Notes: generated from the sequence alone by a model not told the origin. 64,000 nt of DNA from JACVRW01 sp040509755 (GCA_040509755.1 JBEVKF010000126.1:7090-71089); one strand, 5' to 3'. Numbered from the stretch's first letter, positions 49,557-58,719 are shown. Numbers and translations are program-made.

Positions 49557-52295
49557 TCAACCCAAGACCGCGATCAAGGCCTCCACGACACGTGGATCGA
49601 GTTGGCTTCCGGCCACCCGGCGCAGCTCCTCGACGGCCTGCTCGTGGGGCAGCGCGTTTCGGTAAGGGCGGTCGGTCGTCATGGCGTCGTAGGTGTCGCA
49701 GGCGAACACGATGCGGGCGCCTAGCGGGATCTTCTCGCCGGCCAAGCCGTCCGGATAGCCGGAGCCATCGAAGCACTCGTGAGCGCTGCGCACGAGCGGC
49801 AGCACGTCCGAGAGGAACTCGACGGGTGAGAGGATCTGCTCGCCGACCACGGTGTGGCGCTGCACGACGCTGCGCTCGCCGGTGGTGAGCGGGCCTGGCT
49901 TGTTGAGGATCTGCTCGGGCACGGCGAGCTTGCCGATGTCGTGGAAGGCCGCGCCGTAGCGCACGACGCGCAGCTCGGTCTCGTCCATCTCGAGCAGGCG
50001 TCCGACCGCCTCGGCTCGCTGGACCAGTGAGCGCGAATGCTCGGCGGTGTACGAGTCCTTGGCCTCGAGGGCCGCGCTGAGCGCCTCGGCCGTACCCAGG
50101 TAGGCGCGCTCGAGCTGCTCGTAGAGAGCGGCGGCGCGCAGCGCCGCAGCGAGCTGATCGGCCACTGAGGCGAGCAGGCGGGCGTCCTCGTCGTCGAAGG
50201 CACCGGGATGCACGTCCTGCACGGTGATGGCGCCCCACGAGCGCCCGCCCACGCGGACCGGCACGTCGAGCTCCGAGCGCACCGTCGTGACCTCCGTGGA
50301 GTGATAGTCGGGCTCGCTCGACACGTCGAAGGTGAGCACCGGGCGGCCCTCGCGCATGCAACGTCCGATCAGGCCGCGATCGGCAGGCTGGCTGAAGCCG
50401 AGAAAGGCAGGGGTGCCGAACAGGCCTAGGCCGACTGCCATGTCCAGCACGGCCTCGGGCTCGTCACGCACCCCGCGCCGCACGCGCATCACGCCGGTGG
50501 CGGCCGCGTCCAGCCCCGTATGCAGCTCTTCGGCGACGGCCACGATCATCTCGGTGGGGTGCCCGCTCGTCGCCAACCGCGCAGCTAGCCCGCTGATCAA
50601 CGCCAGCTGGCGGGTCCGGCGCTCCAGCAGCGCGGCGCCGCCTTTCCCGGCCGGGCGCGGCGGAACCGCCGCCCGCACGAGCAGACCGGCCTCCAGGCGG
50701 CCCTCCTCGAGCGCCACGCTCTGGTCGTCGGCATATATCTCGAGGAGCCAGGTGCCGTCGTGGTCGGCCGCCGCCGCGGTCAGCACCGCGAGTCGCCCCT
50801 CCTTGGCGAGGATGTCGCGCTCCGCGCGATCCGCTTCCTCGTCTTCGACTCGCACGACGAAGGTGCCGGCTCCGGCCGCCATCAGCCGTGCAGTGGCGGG
50901 GAAGTCGTCGATCGGGTAGACGTCGTTGTCGACCTTCAGGCGCAGTCCCTCGAGTCGATGGTCGCGCCCGTCGGCCAGGGACACCGTGTGGATCGTGTCG
51001 TCGCCGGTCGGGGTGAACGACACGGCCCAGGCGGCGGCGTTCATCGCTTCCGCGAGCGCCGTTCCCACCGCTTCGATTCGCTCGAGCGCGCCCTCGGCGG
51101 CCAGGTCGGTCTCGAAGCGCCCGGTCAGGTCCTGCACGGCGTCGCGCAGGCGCTCGCGCGTGCTGCGGCGATGCGCTCGGCGCTCGACCTTCGGTGCGGG
51201 CTCTGGCGCGCGCGAGCCGGCGGTGAAGATCTGACCGCCGCCGTTTCGCTTCGCGCGGTATAGCGCGGCATCGGCGGCGCGCAGCAGCTCCGCGGGGGCC
51301 GCCACACCGCCGCCGAGCGCCGCAGCGCCGCACGAGATCATCAGAGGGCTCTTGCCCGCCCCCGAGAGAGTGGCGAGCGCGGCGGAGGCCAGCTCCCGCG
51401 CATCGTCGACGCTGCCGCCCTCCATGATCACGCAGAACTCGTCTCCGGCCAGGCGTCCCACCAGACTGCCCGGCCGGGCGGCCGCCGCGGCCACGAGCGC
51501 GTCGCCCACGCGGCGCAGGGCGCGATCGCCGGCGTCGTGCCCGGACTCGTCGTTGATCGCCTTGAGCTCGTCGACGTCGCAAAGCAGCACCGCCAGTGTG
51601 CCCTCGCCCTCACCCGCGCGGCTGACCGCGCGCTCGAGACGCTCCTCCACTGCGCGACGGTTGGCCAAACCGGTGAGCGAGTCCTCGTAGGCGAGCCGCG
51701 ACACGCGCGAGAACAGCTCGGCCCGCCCGATGGCCACGGCCAGCTGTCCGGCCACGGCCTCGAGGAAGCGCACGTCCTCACCCCGAAAGCGCGGCTGGCC
51801 GGGCGCGGTGGTCGCGTAGACCTCGCCCCAGGCCTCACCCTCGACCATGATCGGCACGCCTACCTCCGACTCCTTGCCGAGCCGTCGCAGGCGCGCGGCG
51901 TTCCACGGGTCGATACCGGTGTCGTCGACGGCGTTGAAGTAGGCGACGCCGTCGCGCAGCAGCCGATCGCCGGCGCGATCCTCGCCCAGCAGGTAGATCT
52001 CCTCGTCCGGGTAGCGATCCTCGCCGGGGCCGAGGGCGCCGACGTTGATGATCGTGCGCAGCACTCCGCCCTCGCGCTCCCAGCGGCTCACCGAGAGCGA
52101 CGCGGCGTTCAGCGCGGCGCGCGCCTCCTCGGCCGCCACCTCCAGCACTTCCTCGAGGTCGTGGGTGCCTGCCGCCGCGGCGGCCACGCGTAGGAGCGCC
52201 TCGCCCTCCGACCCGTCAGGCCGAGGCTCCCCATGGGGCGACCGGACGCTCGGGCGGCGCCGGAGAGCAACGGAGATAGCCCTGGCGGGCTCCAC
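49557..52295 (-). CDS. Cytosolic GAF-GGDEF-GAF-GAF-HD-GYP protein
   Basis: 912 residues without membrane segments. A GAF domain (about 35-195) leads to a GGDEF domain starting SLTGLANRRAVEERL, whose signature is AGDEF at about 283-287. Two GAF-like domains (about 385-540 and 560-725) and an HD-GYP domain follow, with HD at 785-786 (FHDIGKLAVPE) and GYP at about 846-848. The first Gly of GGDEF is Ala, so cyclase activity is uncertain, whereas the HD-GYP phosphodiesterase looks intact. The GAF domains suggest small-ligand or redox control. It starts at GTG 52295 and is 47 bp upstream of dxr. Confidence 0.9.
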   Translation of the reverse strand: MEPARAISVALRRRPSVRSPHGEPRPDGSEGEALLRVAAAAAGTHDLEEVLEVAAEEARAALNAASLSVSRWEREGGVLRTIINVGALGPGEDRYPDEEIYLLGEDRAGDRLLRDGVAYFNAVDDTGIDPWNAARLRRLGKESEVGVPIMVEGEAWGEVYATTAPGQPRFRGEDVRFLEAVAGQLAVAIGRAELFSRVSRLAYEDSLTGLANRRAVEERLERAVSRAGEGEGTLAVLLCDVDELKAINDESGHDAGDRALRRVGDALVAAAAARPGSLVGRLAGDEFCVIMEGGSVDDARELASAALATLSGAGKSPLMISCGAAALGGGVAAPAELLRAADAALYRAKRNGGGQIFTAGSRAPEPAPKVERRAHRRSTRERLRDAVQDLTGRFETDLAAEGALERIEAVGTALAEAMNAAAWAVSFTPTGDDTIHTVSLADGRDHRLEGLRLKVDNDVYPIDDFPATARLMAAGAGTFVVRVEDEEADRAERDILAKEGRLAVLTAAAADHDGTWLLEIYADDQSVALEEGRLEAGLLVRAAVPPRPAGKGGAALLERRTRQLALISGLAARLATSGHPTEMIVAVAEELHTGLDAAATGVMRVRRGVRDEPEAVLDMAVGLGLFGTPAFLGFSQPADRGLIGRCMREGRPVLTFDVSSEPDYHSTEVTTVRSELDVPVRVGGRSWGAITVQDVHPGAFDDEDARLLASVADQLAAALRAAALYEQLERAYLGTAEALSAALEAKDSYTAEHSRSLVQRAEAVGRLLEMDETELRVVRYGAAFHDIGKLAVPEQILNKPGPLTTGERSVVQRHTVVGEQILSPVEFLSDVLPLVRSAHECFDGSGYPDGLAGEKIPLGARIVFACDTYDAMTTDRPYRNALPHEQAVEELRRVAGSQLDPRVVEALIAVLG

Positions 52296-52341
52296 GGGAA
52301 CTACATCGGCGCCCCCAGCCGGAGCTTGAGAGGATGGAGGC

Positions 52342-54096
52342 GTGAAATTCGGAATTTTTTACGAGCACCAGAACCCGCGTCCCTGGCAGGGCGAGCGTTC
52401 CGAGCACCGGCTGCTCAAGGACGCCCTCGAGCAGGTCGAGCTCGCCGATCGCGTCGGCTTCGACTACGTCTGGGAGGTCGAGCATCACTTCCTGGAGGAG
52501 TACAGCCATTCCGCGGCCCCCGAGGTCTTCCTCGCGGCCGCCGCGGCGCGCACCGAGAACATCCGCCTGGGACACGGAATCGTGCAGATTCCGCCGGCCG
52601 TCAACCACCCGGCACGCGTCGCCGAGCGGGTCGCGACGCTCGACCTGATCTCCGACGGCCGCGTGGATTTCGGCACCGGCGAGTCCTCCTCGGCGGCGGA
52701 GCTGGGCGGCTTTCTGATCGACCGCGCTCTCAAGCGCGACATGTGGGAGGACGCGATGGACGCGATCGCTCGCATGTTCGTCGAGGAGCCCTTTGCTGGT
52801 TGGGACAGCGAGTTCTGGCAGATGCCGGTCCGCAACGTGGTCCCCAAGCCGCTCCAGCGCCCGCACCCGCCGCTGTGGGTGGCCTGCAGCCGCCGCGAGA
52901 CGATCCAGTTCGCCGCCCGCAAGGGGATCGGCGCGCTCTCCTTCTCGTTCGTCGAGCCCGAGGACGCCGGGAGGTGGGTCGAGGAGTACTACGCGATCCT
53001 CGACTCCGAGGAATGCGTGCCGGTCGGCTTCGACGTGAATCCGAACGTCGCGGTCGTGCTGCCGATGATGATCGCAGAGGACGAGGGCGAGGCGATCGAG
53101 CGCGGCCTCGACGGCGCCCACTTCTTCGGCTACTCGCTCGCGCACTACTACGGCATGGGCAAGCACCGGCCCGGGCGGACGGTCGTCTGGGACGAGTTTC
53201 GCGAGAACCGCGACGAGCGCGGCTTCGCTCGCTCGCTGGTGACCGCCGAGGCCCAGCCACTCGCCGTCAAGATCATGGAGCACGGGCTCGGCTCGCTGCG
53301 CGGGGCGATCGGGACCCCGGAGCAGGTGCTCGACCTCTGCCGCCGCTACGAGGCGGTTGGCGTCGACCAGGTGATATTCGTGCTCCAGGCCGGGCCCAAC
53401 CGCCACGAGCACATCTGTGAGTCACTCGAGCTGTTCGCAAGGCACGTGATCCCGGCGTTTGCCGAGGGGCGCGATGAGCGCGACGGCGACAAGGCGCGCC
53501 GGCTCGAGGGCGCGATCGAACGTGCCTTGGCGCGGCGCTCGCCCGCCCGCGAGGCCCCGGCGGGCTACGTGATCGACGAAGCGGCGGAGCTGGAGCGTGC
53601 GGCCCGTGCGCGGCGCGAAGGGGGCCTGCGCAGGCGGCTGGCCGAGCTGGGTGAAGAAACCAGGCACTCGCTGAAAAGGGGGAGCCAGGAGGCCGTCGCC
53701 AAGCTCGTGCGGGGAGCGAGCGACGCGCAGCTCGAGCGGCGGTTCGGCAGCGAGCTCGCCCAGCGTGTGATCTTCACCGGCATGGCCCGCCAGTTCGAGC
53801 CGCGCTTCGCGTTTGGGTTCGAGGGCGACATCGCCTACGAGCTCCGCCACCAGAATGGGGGACGCCCGCCTTCTCGGTGGACGGTGCGGGTGCGGGACGG
53901 CGCGGCCACGGTGCTCCCCGGCGTAAACGGCTCGCCCGCCATCGCCTTCAAGCTGAGCGTCGCCGACTGGGCGCGCCTGATCGCAGAGGACGCCGATCCA
54001 CAGGAGCTGCTCTTCTCGGGGCGCTTCGACGTCGAGGGCGACCTCAGCCTGGCCACGCGGGTGCCTGAGATGTTCGGCGCCCCGCCACAGTTCTAG
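52342..54096 (+). CDS. Luciferase-like monooxygenase fused to SCP2-like lipid-binding domain
   Basis: 584 residues. The first 370 residues are a bacterial luciferase-like (LLM) TIM barrel using FMN or F420: YVWEVEHHFLEEYSHS, RLGHGIVQIPPAVNHPARVAERVATLDLISDGRVDFGTGES, and RPHPPLWVACS. After a charged linker (about 380-450), residues 470-584 (FEPRFAFGFEGDIAYELRH, then FKLSVADWARLIAEDADPQELLFSGRFDVEGDLSLA) match SCP2 sterol-carrier domains. The fusion suggests oxidation of a bound lipid or sterol-like substrate. ATG 52342; its stop overlaps cdsA convergently by 4 bp. Confidence 0.85.
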   Translation: MKFGIFYEHQNPRPWQGERSEHRLLKDALEQVELADRVGFDYVWEVEHHFLEEYSHSAAPEVFLAAAAARTENIRLGHGIVQIPPAVNHPARVAERVATLDLISDGRVDFGTGESSSAAELGGFLIDRALKRDMWEDAMDAIARMFVEEPFAGWDSEFWQMPVRNVVPKPLQRPHPPLWVACSRRETIQFAARKGIGALSFSFVEPEDAGRWVEEYYAILDSEECVPVGFDVNPNVAVVLPMMIAEDEGEAIERGLDGAHFFGYSLAHYYGMGKHRPGRTVVWDEFRENRDERGFARSLVTAEAQPLAVKIMEHGLGSLRGAIGTPEQVLDLCRRYEAVGVDQVIFVLQAGPNRHEHICESLELFARHVIPAFAEGRDERDGDKARRLEGAIERALARRSPAREAPAGYVIDEAAELERAARARREGGLRRRLAELGEETRHSLKRGSQEAVAKLVRGASDAQLERRFGSELAQRVIFTGMARQFEPRFAFGFEGDIAYELRHQNGGRPPSRWTVRVRDGAATVLPGVNGSPAIAFKLSVADWARLIAEDADPQELLFSGRFDVEGDLSLATRVPEMFGAPPQF

Positions 54097-54980
54097 CCGT
54101 AGCCCAGCCCGACCGCCGCGTAGTACCCCACCACGACCGTGAAGATCACCGCGTCGAGGCGGTCGAGCACGCCGCCGTGCGCGCCGAAGGCGCGGCCCGT
54201 GTCCTTGACCTCGAGGTCGCGCTTGACGAGCGACTCGAACAGGTCGCCCACGGGCGCGGCCAGGGCCACGAGGAAGCCGATCAGCAGCGCGTCCCAGCCG
54301 GTCAGCCAGTCCTGGTAGAGGCCGGCCAGCCAGAAGGCGAGCGTGGCCCCCACGATGCCGCCCGCCAGGCCCTCCAGCGTCTTGTTGGGCGATATCAGCG
54401 GGGCGATCTTGGTCCGCCCGTAGGCGCGCCCGACGAAGTACGCGCAGGTGTCGCCGACGAACGTCGCGATCAGAACGTCGAACACGAGGCCCATCCCGGT
54501 CACGATCTCGTCGCCGCCCTCGGTGATGGAGAGATCGCGCAGCCAGATCACGTGGACCATGGCGAGCCCGATCCAGAGGACGCCGAAGAGGGTCGCCGCG
54601 ATGGCCCAGGAGACGTGCGCGCGCCGTGGGCGGAGCAGGGCGAGGAAGAAGACCACGGGGAAGGCCGCCACCAGGACCATCACGACATTGCTCGCATCGC
54701 CGTAGAGAGCGGCGGCGATCAGGCCCGCCAGGGTGAGGAAGCCTGCCAGCGAGGGCGGGCGGACCCGGTCCATGAGCGTGTAGAGCTCGCCGAGCGCGAT
54801 CACGCCGAGCACGAGCAGGCCGAGCGCGAATATCTCGCCTCCGCGCCAGACGATGAAGATCGCAAAGAGCGCCGCGGGGATCGCCACGAGTATCCGGGCG
54901 GGAAGGTCCGAGCTCCCGCGCGCCGGCGGCGCGTCGGGTGGCGGTGGGTCTCCGCGACGCGGGTCGTGCCTCGCCGCCAC
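54093..54980 (-). CDS. cdsA: Phosphatidate cytidylyltransferase
   Basis: 295 residues from GTG 54980. Eight or so transmembrane helices and the CdsA signature toward the C-terminus: VGDTCAYFVGRAYGRTKIAPLISPNKTLEGLAGG and APVGDLFESLVKRDLEVKD plus HGGVLDRLDAVIF. It makes CDP-diacylglycerol, the substrate used by PgsA encoded at 39 kb. It follows uppS with 2 bp between stop and start in the conserved frr-uppS-cdsA order. A Pro/Arg-rich N-terminal tail of about 25 residues precedes the first helix. Confidence 0.94.
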   Translation of the reverse strand: MAARHDPRRGDPPPPDAPPARGSSDLPARILVAIPAALFAIFIVWRGGEIFALGLLVLGVIALGELYTLMDRVRPPSLAGFLTLAGLIAAALYGDASNVVMVLVAAFPVVFFLALLRPRRAHVSWAIAATLFGVLWIGLAMVHVIWLRDLSITEGGDEIVTGMGLVFDVLIATFVGDTCAYFVGRAYGRTKIAPLISPNKTLEGLAGGIVGATLAFWLAGLYQDWLTGWDALLIGFLVALAAPVGDLFESLVKRDLEVKDTGRAFGAHGGVLDRLDAVIFTVVVGYYAAVGLGYG

Positions 54981-54982
54981 GA

Positions 54983-55663
54983 CTACCGGCCTCCGAAGCG
55001 GCGCGCGCGCGCGGCGTACTCGGCGAGTGACTCCTCCAAGGCGACTCGCCCGAAGTCGGGCCACAGCTCGTCACGAAAAACGAACTCGCTGTAGGCCAGC
55101 TGCCAGATCAGGTAGTTCGAGATGCGCCGCTCGCCGCTGGTGCGGATGAGGAGGTCGGGGTCGTGCATGTCGGGTGCGTAGAGGTGACGGCGGAACTCCT
55201 CCTCCGTCTCTCCCGAGAAGCTTCGCGCCGCGTCGACGATCTCCGCCCTGCCGCCGTAGTTGAAGGCGACGAAGAGGGTGATCCGCGTGTTCTGTGCGGT
55301 CTTGTCCTCGGCCCAGTCCATGCGCCGCAGCAGCTCATCGCCGAGTCCCGCGCGCCGGCCGATGAAGCGCATGCGCACGCCTTCCTCGTCGAGCTCTGGC
55401 GTCTCGCGGTCGATGCGCTCGGCGAACATCGCCATCAGTCCGCTGACCTCCTCCTCCGGGCGGGACCAGTTCTCAGTCGAGAACGAGTACACGGTCAGCT
55501 CCCGGATGCCGAGCTCCGCCGCGTCTCGCAGGCGGGCCTTGACCGTGTCGGCCCCGGCCTGGTGTCCCGCCAGGACCGGCAGGCCGCGCTCCTTAGCCCA
55601 GCGCCCGTTCCCGTCGGTGATGATCGCGACGTAGCGCGGGTCCGCGCCCTCGGGCGAGGTCAC
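54983..55663 (-). CDS. uppS: Isoprenyl (undecaprenyl) diphosphate synthase
   Basis: A 226-residue cis-prenyltransferase. ITDGNGRWAKERGLPVLAGHQAG contains the catalytic Asp-Gly-Asn-Gly-Arg-Trp; the usual Met before Asp is Thr. YSFSTENWSRP, LFVAFNYGGRAEIVDA, PDLLIRTSGERRISNYLIWQLAYSEFVF complete the family. It makes the polyprenyl carrier for peptidoglycan from MEP-pathway precursors. Chain length cannot be fixed by sequence. It overlaps the frr stop by 4 bp. Confidence 0.95.
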   Translation of the reverse strand: MTSPEGADPRYVAIITDGNGRWAKERGLPVLAGHQAGADTVKARLRDAAELGIRELTVYSFSTENWSRPEEEVSGLMAMFAERIDRETPELDEEGVRMRFIGRRAGLGDELLRRMDWAEDKTAQNTRITLFVAFNYGGRAEIVDAARSFSGETEEEFRRHLYAPDMHDPDLLIRTSGERRISNYLIWQLAYSEFVFRDELWPDFGRVALEESLAEYAARARRFGGR

Positions 55664-56229
55664 ACCTCCAGGATCTCTTCTTCCTTGCCGGCGAGCGCCG
55701 AGTCGATGTCGCCGATGTTCGAATCGGTCAGCTTCTGCAGCTCGCTCTCGGCGCGACGCTCGTGGTCGGAACCGACCTCGCCCTCCTTCTTCAGCTCGCG
55801 CAGGTCGTGCATGACGTCGCGGCGGATGTTGCGGACCGCGACGCGACCCTGCTCCGCGATTCCGTGTACGACCTTGACCAGCTCGCGCCGGCGCTCCTCG
55901 GTGAGCTCGGGGATCTGCAGGCGGATCACCTGGCCGTCGTTGGAGGGCGTGAGCCCGACGTCGGACTCGAGGATCGACTTCTCGATCGTCTTGATCGAGT
56001 TCTTGTCGTAGGGCGTGATCGTCAGCAGGCGCGCCTCGGTGGCGGAGACCTGCGCGAGCTGGCGCAGCGGAGTGGTCGCCCCGTAGTAGTCGACGTCGAT
56101 CCGGTCCAGCAGGTGCGGCGACGCTCGGCCGGTGCGGACCGTCGAGAACTCGGCACGGGTGGCCTCCACGGACTTCTGCATCCGTGCGGCCGCCTCCTCG
56201 AGAAAGTCACTCAGAACCTCGTCGCTCAT
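55660..56229 (-). CDS. frr: Ribosome recycling factor
   Basis: 189 residues from ATG 56229. RMQKSVEATRAEFSTVRTGRASPHLLDRIDVDYYG, PLRQLAQVSATEARLLTITPYDK and IPELTEERRRELVK are characteristic. With EF-G it splits post-termination ribosomes. An upstream in-frame start at 56265 would extend into pyrH and lacks conservation. It overlaps pyrH by 4 bp and uppS by 4 bp. Confidence 0.97.
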   Translation of the reverse strand: MSDEVLSDFLEEAAARMQKSVEATRAEFSTVRTGRASPHLLDRIDVDYYGATTPLRQLAQVSATEARLLTITPYDKNSIKTIEKSILESDVGLTPSNDGQVIRLQIPELTEERRRELVKVVHGIAEQGRVAVRNIRRDVMHDLRELKKEGEVGSDHERRAESELQKLTDSNIGDIDSALAGKEEEILEV

Positions 56230-56972
56230 GTGCTCCTCACAACAGTTCCCACCCTCTCGCCGCACACTATCCGGTCGATGTTGCCCTCGTCATCCATGTT
56301 GAAGACGTGGATCGGCAGAGCGTTGTCCATGCAGAGTGAGAGCGCGGTCGAGTCCATCACGGCCAGGCGCTGCTCGATCGCCTGATGGTGGCTGAGCTCA
56401 GCGATGAACTTCGCGTCCGGGTCGAGGCGCGGGTCGGCCGAGTAGACGCCCTCCACCCCGTTCTTGCCCATCAGGATCGCCTCGGCATGGATCTCGAGGG
56501 CCCGCAGAGCGGCGGCGGTGTCGGTGGTGAAGAACGGGTTGCCGGTGCCCGCCGCGAAGATCACGATGCGCCCCTTCTCGAGATGGCGCATGGCGCGGCG
56601 GCGGATGTAGGGCTCGGCGACCTCGGAGATCGTGATGGCGGACTGCACCCGCGTGCGCGCGCCGGTCCGCTCGAGCGCATCCTGCAGGGCCAGCGCGTTG
56701 AGGACGGTCGCGAGCATCCCCATGTAGTCGCCGGTGGCGCGGTCCATCCCGCCGGCGGCGGCCTCCAGGCCGCGATAGATGTTCCCGCCGCCAACGACGA
56801 TCGCTATCTCGACGCCGCGGTCGCTGACGATCTTGACCTGTGCGGCGATGGCCGCGATGCGCGTGGGGTCGGCTCCGAAGGGGAGGTCGCCCATCAGCGC
56901 CTCACCCGAGAGCTTCAGCAGGACGCGCTTGAAGGCAGCCCCCTGCTGCGGCGTCGGCTCGCCTGGGTTCAA
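56226..56972 (-). CDS. pyrH: UMP kinase
   Basis: 248 residues from TTG 56972, which overlaps the tsf stop (TTGA). RVLLKLSGEALMG (phosphate loop), VVGGGNIYRG, DRATGDYMGMLATVLNALAL, VFAAGTGNPFFTTD-like IFAAGTGNPFFTTDTAAALRA region and VYSADPRLDPDAK are the amino-acid-kinase-fold landmarks. It phosphorylates UMP to UDP as a hexamer. The first conserved residue is about 17 codons from the TTG. Confidence 0.96.
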   Translation of the reverse strand: MNPGEPTPQQGAAFKRVLLKLSGEALMGDLPFGADPTRIAAIAAQVKIVSDRGVEIAIVVGGGNIYRGLEAAAGGMDRATGDYMGMLATVLNALALQDALERTGARTRVQSAITISEVAEPYIRRRAMRHLEKGRIVIFAAGTGNPFFTTDTAAALRALEIHAEAILMGKNGVEGVYSADPRLDPDAKFIAELSHHQAIEQRLAVMDSTALSLCMDNALPIHVFNMDDEGNIDRIVCGERVGTVVRST

Positions 56973-57580
56973 CCCTCGCCGATCCCAAAGCGCGCAAAGC
57001 GCCGAATGACCACGTTCTCGCCCGTGGTGGCGGCGATCTCGGTGCGCAGCTCCCCGACGGTCTTGCCGCCGTGCTTGTCCTCGTTCACGTGCTTTTGGCG
57101 GAGTAGGACGACGTCCTCGAGCCACTTGCGTAGCCGGCCCTCCACGATCTTCTCCTGGACGTTCTCCGGCTTGCCCTCGGTGGCCGCCTGCTCGCGGAGC
57201 ACGCGCAGCTCAGCCTCCTTGGCCTCCTCGGATACGTCCTCGTCGGAGACGAACAGCGGGTTGGCGGCAGCCACGTGCAGGGCCACCTCGCGGGCGAACT
57301 CCTGGAAGTCGGCGTTGCGCGCGACGAAGTCGGTCTCGCAGTTGATCTCCACCAGCACGCCGATCCTGCCACCGGCGTGGATGTAGCTCGAGACCAGGCC
57401 TTCGCTCGCCGCGCGCTCTCCGCGCTTGGCGGCCGAGGCCTGTCCCTTGACGCGCAGGATCTCGATGGCCTTGTCGATGTCGCCGCCCGCTTCCTGCAGG
57501 GCGGCCTTGCAGTCCATCATCCCCGCGCCGGTGCGCTCGCGTAGGGCCTTCACGTCTTGTGCCGAGATGGCGATGCTCAA
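56969..57580 (-). CDS. tsf: Translation elongation factor Ts
   Basis: A 203-residue nucleotide-exchange factor for EF-Tu. VKALRERTGAGMMDCKAALQEAGGDIDKAIE is the N-terminal EF-Tu-binding module (first signature), and YIHAGGRIGVLVEINCETDFVARN the second signature. It is of the short actinobacterial/chloroplast-like type. TTG start at 57580 with GAGGAG upstream. Located 15 bp after rpsB. Confidence 0.97.
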   Translation of the reverse strand: MSIAISAQDVKALRERTGAGMMDCKAALQEAGGDIDKAIEILRVKGQASAAKRGERAASEGLVSSYIHAGGRIGVLVEINCETDFVARNADFQEFAREVALHVAAANPLFVSDEDVSEEAKEAELRVLREQAATEGKPENVQEKIVEGRLRKWLEDVVLLRQKHVNEDKHGGKTVGELRTEIAATTGENVVIRRFARFGIGEG

Positions 57581-57595
57581 CTTCTGTGCTCCTCT

Positions 57596-58531
57596 TTAGG
57601 ACTCGTCGTCGGGATCGAACGTCCGGCGCTCGCGCGGCGCGCCCGCGCCGGCGGCCGCCTCCGCCCGGGTGCCGCTGGGCGTGGCGGGCTCATCTGGCGA
57701 GAAGCCGGCCTCCTCGGCCTCGCGGCGGGCGCGCTCCTCTGCCTCCTGGCGCTCCTTCTCCTCCAGCTCGCGCTGGGCGCGCTCCTCGGCCTCGCGGCGC
57801 TCGGCTTCCTCGCGCTCGCGCCGAGCGGCCTCCTCCTCGGCGCGAAAGCGCGCCGAGCGCTCGGACACCACGTCGGAAATGCCCTGGATGATCAGGCGGC
57901 AGGACCGGATGGCATCGTCGTTGCCCGGGATCACGAAGTTGACGGGATCCGGGTCGCAGTTGGTGTCGACCAGGCCGATGATCGGGATCTTGAGGCGGAT
58001 GGCCTCGCGCACGCCGATCGTCTCGGTCTTGAGGTCGACGACGAACAGGGCGTCGGGCGGGCGCTGCATGTCGGCGACGCCGCCGAGGTTGGTCTCGAGC
58101 TTGTCGCGCTCGGACATCGCCCCGATGCGCTCGCGCACCGGCAGCAGCTCCATGGAGCCGGTCTCGGTCCACTCGCGCAGCTCGTGCAGGCGCTTGATGC
58201 GCTTGTTGATGGTCTGGAAGTTCGTCAGCAGCCCACCGAGCCAGCGCTGGTTCACGTACGGCATCCCGCACGCCTCGGCGCCCTCACGGATGGTGTCCCG
58301 GGCCTGCTTCTTGGTGCCCACGAACAGGATCGTTCCGCCGCGTCCCGCCAGGTCACCCGCGAACTCCTGCGCTGTATGCAGCAGCCGTTCGGTCTTCTGA
58401 AGGTCGATGATGTGGATACCGCTGCGCTCGCCGAAGATGAAGCGGCGCATCTTGGGGTTCCAGCGGCGGGTCTGATGGCCGAAGTGGACCCCGGCTTCCA
58501 GCAGCTCCCTGATGCCGATCTCGGTGGCCAA
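57596..58531 (-). CDS. rpsB: 30S ribosomal protein S2 with long charged C-terminal tail
   Basis: 311 residues from TTG 58531 with GGGAG 7 bases upstream. ELLEAGVHFGHQTRRWNPKM, RLLHTAQEFA, YVNQRWLGGLLTNFQTI and IPIIGLVDTNCDPDPVNFVIPGNDDA are S2 signatures. After about residue 225 a tail of 85 residues follows, first nearly pure Glu/Arg/Ala (heptad-like coiled coil) and then acidic and Pro-rich. S2 of most bacteria ends near residue 240, so the tail is an expansion. First gene of the rpsB-tsf-pyrH-frr-uppS-cdsA operon. Confidence 0.97.
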   Translation of the reverse strand: MATEIGIRELLEAGVHFGHQTRRWNPKMRRFIFGERSGIHIIDLQKTERLLHTAQEFAGDLAGRGGTILFVGTKKQARDTIREGAEACGMPYVNQRWLGGLLTNFQTINKRIKRLHELREWTETGSMELLPVRERIGAMSERDKLETNLGGVADMQRPPDALFVVDLKTETIGVREAIRLKIPIIGLVDTNCDPDPVNFVIPGNDDAIRSCRLIIQGISDVVSERSARFRAEEEAARREREEAERREAEERAQRELEEKERQEAEERARREAEEAGFSPDEPATPSGTRAEAAAGAGAPRERRTFDPDDES

Positions 58532-58584
58532 AGAGACGCTCCCTTTTCGTTTTGAGTGGTGATGCCCGCCGGCCGGCGTGCGGA

Positions 58585-58608
58585 CCCGGGCGATCATCGA
58601 TGCCCGGG
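58585..58608 (-). promoter_or_regulatory. Hairpin in the rpsB leader
   Basis: CCCGGGC (58585-58591) pairs with GCCCGGG (58602-58608) around a 10-base loop, and a GGCCGGC-type palindrome adjoins at about 58567-58576. It sits in the roughly 120-base 5' leader of rpsB. S2 represses its own operon through leader RNA in several bacteria; this structure could be the analogue, but no consensus match was established. Confidence 0.35.
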
Positions 58609-58658
58609 CAGGGCCGCAGCGCTATGTGACGACGGGATAGACGACTGGTCGGCCGATA

Positions 58659-58688
58659 AGGATAGCCGCCGCTTCGCTACTCCACCAA
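58659..58688 (-). promoter_or_regulatory. Candidate promoter of the rpsB operon
   Basis: On the minus strand TTGGTG (58688-58683) and TATCCT (58664-58659) are separated by 18 bp, close to sigma-70 consensus. It sits between the rluD terminator and rpsB and would give a leader of about 120 bases. Confidence 0.45.
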
Positions 58689-58719
58689 GACCGAGGCCAA
58701 TTTCCCCTCATAGGTCCGG

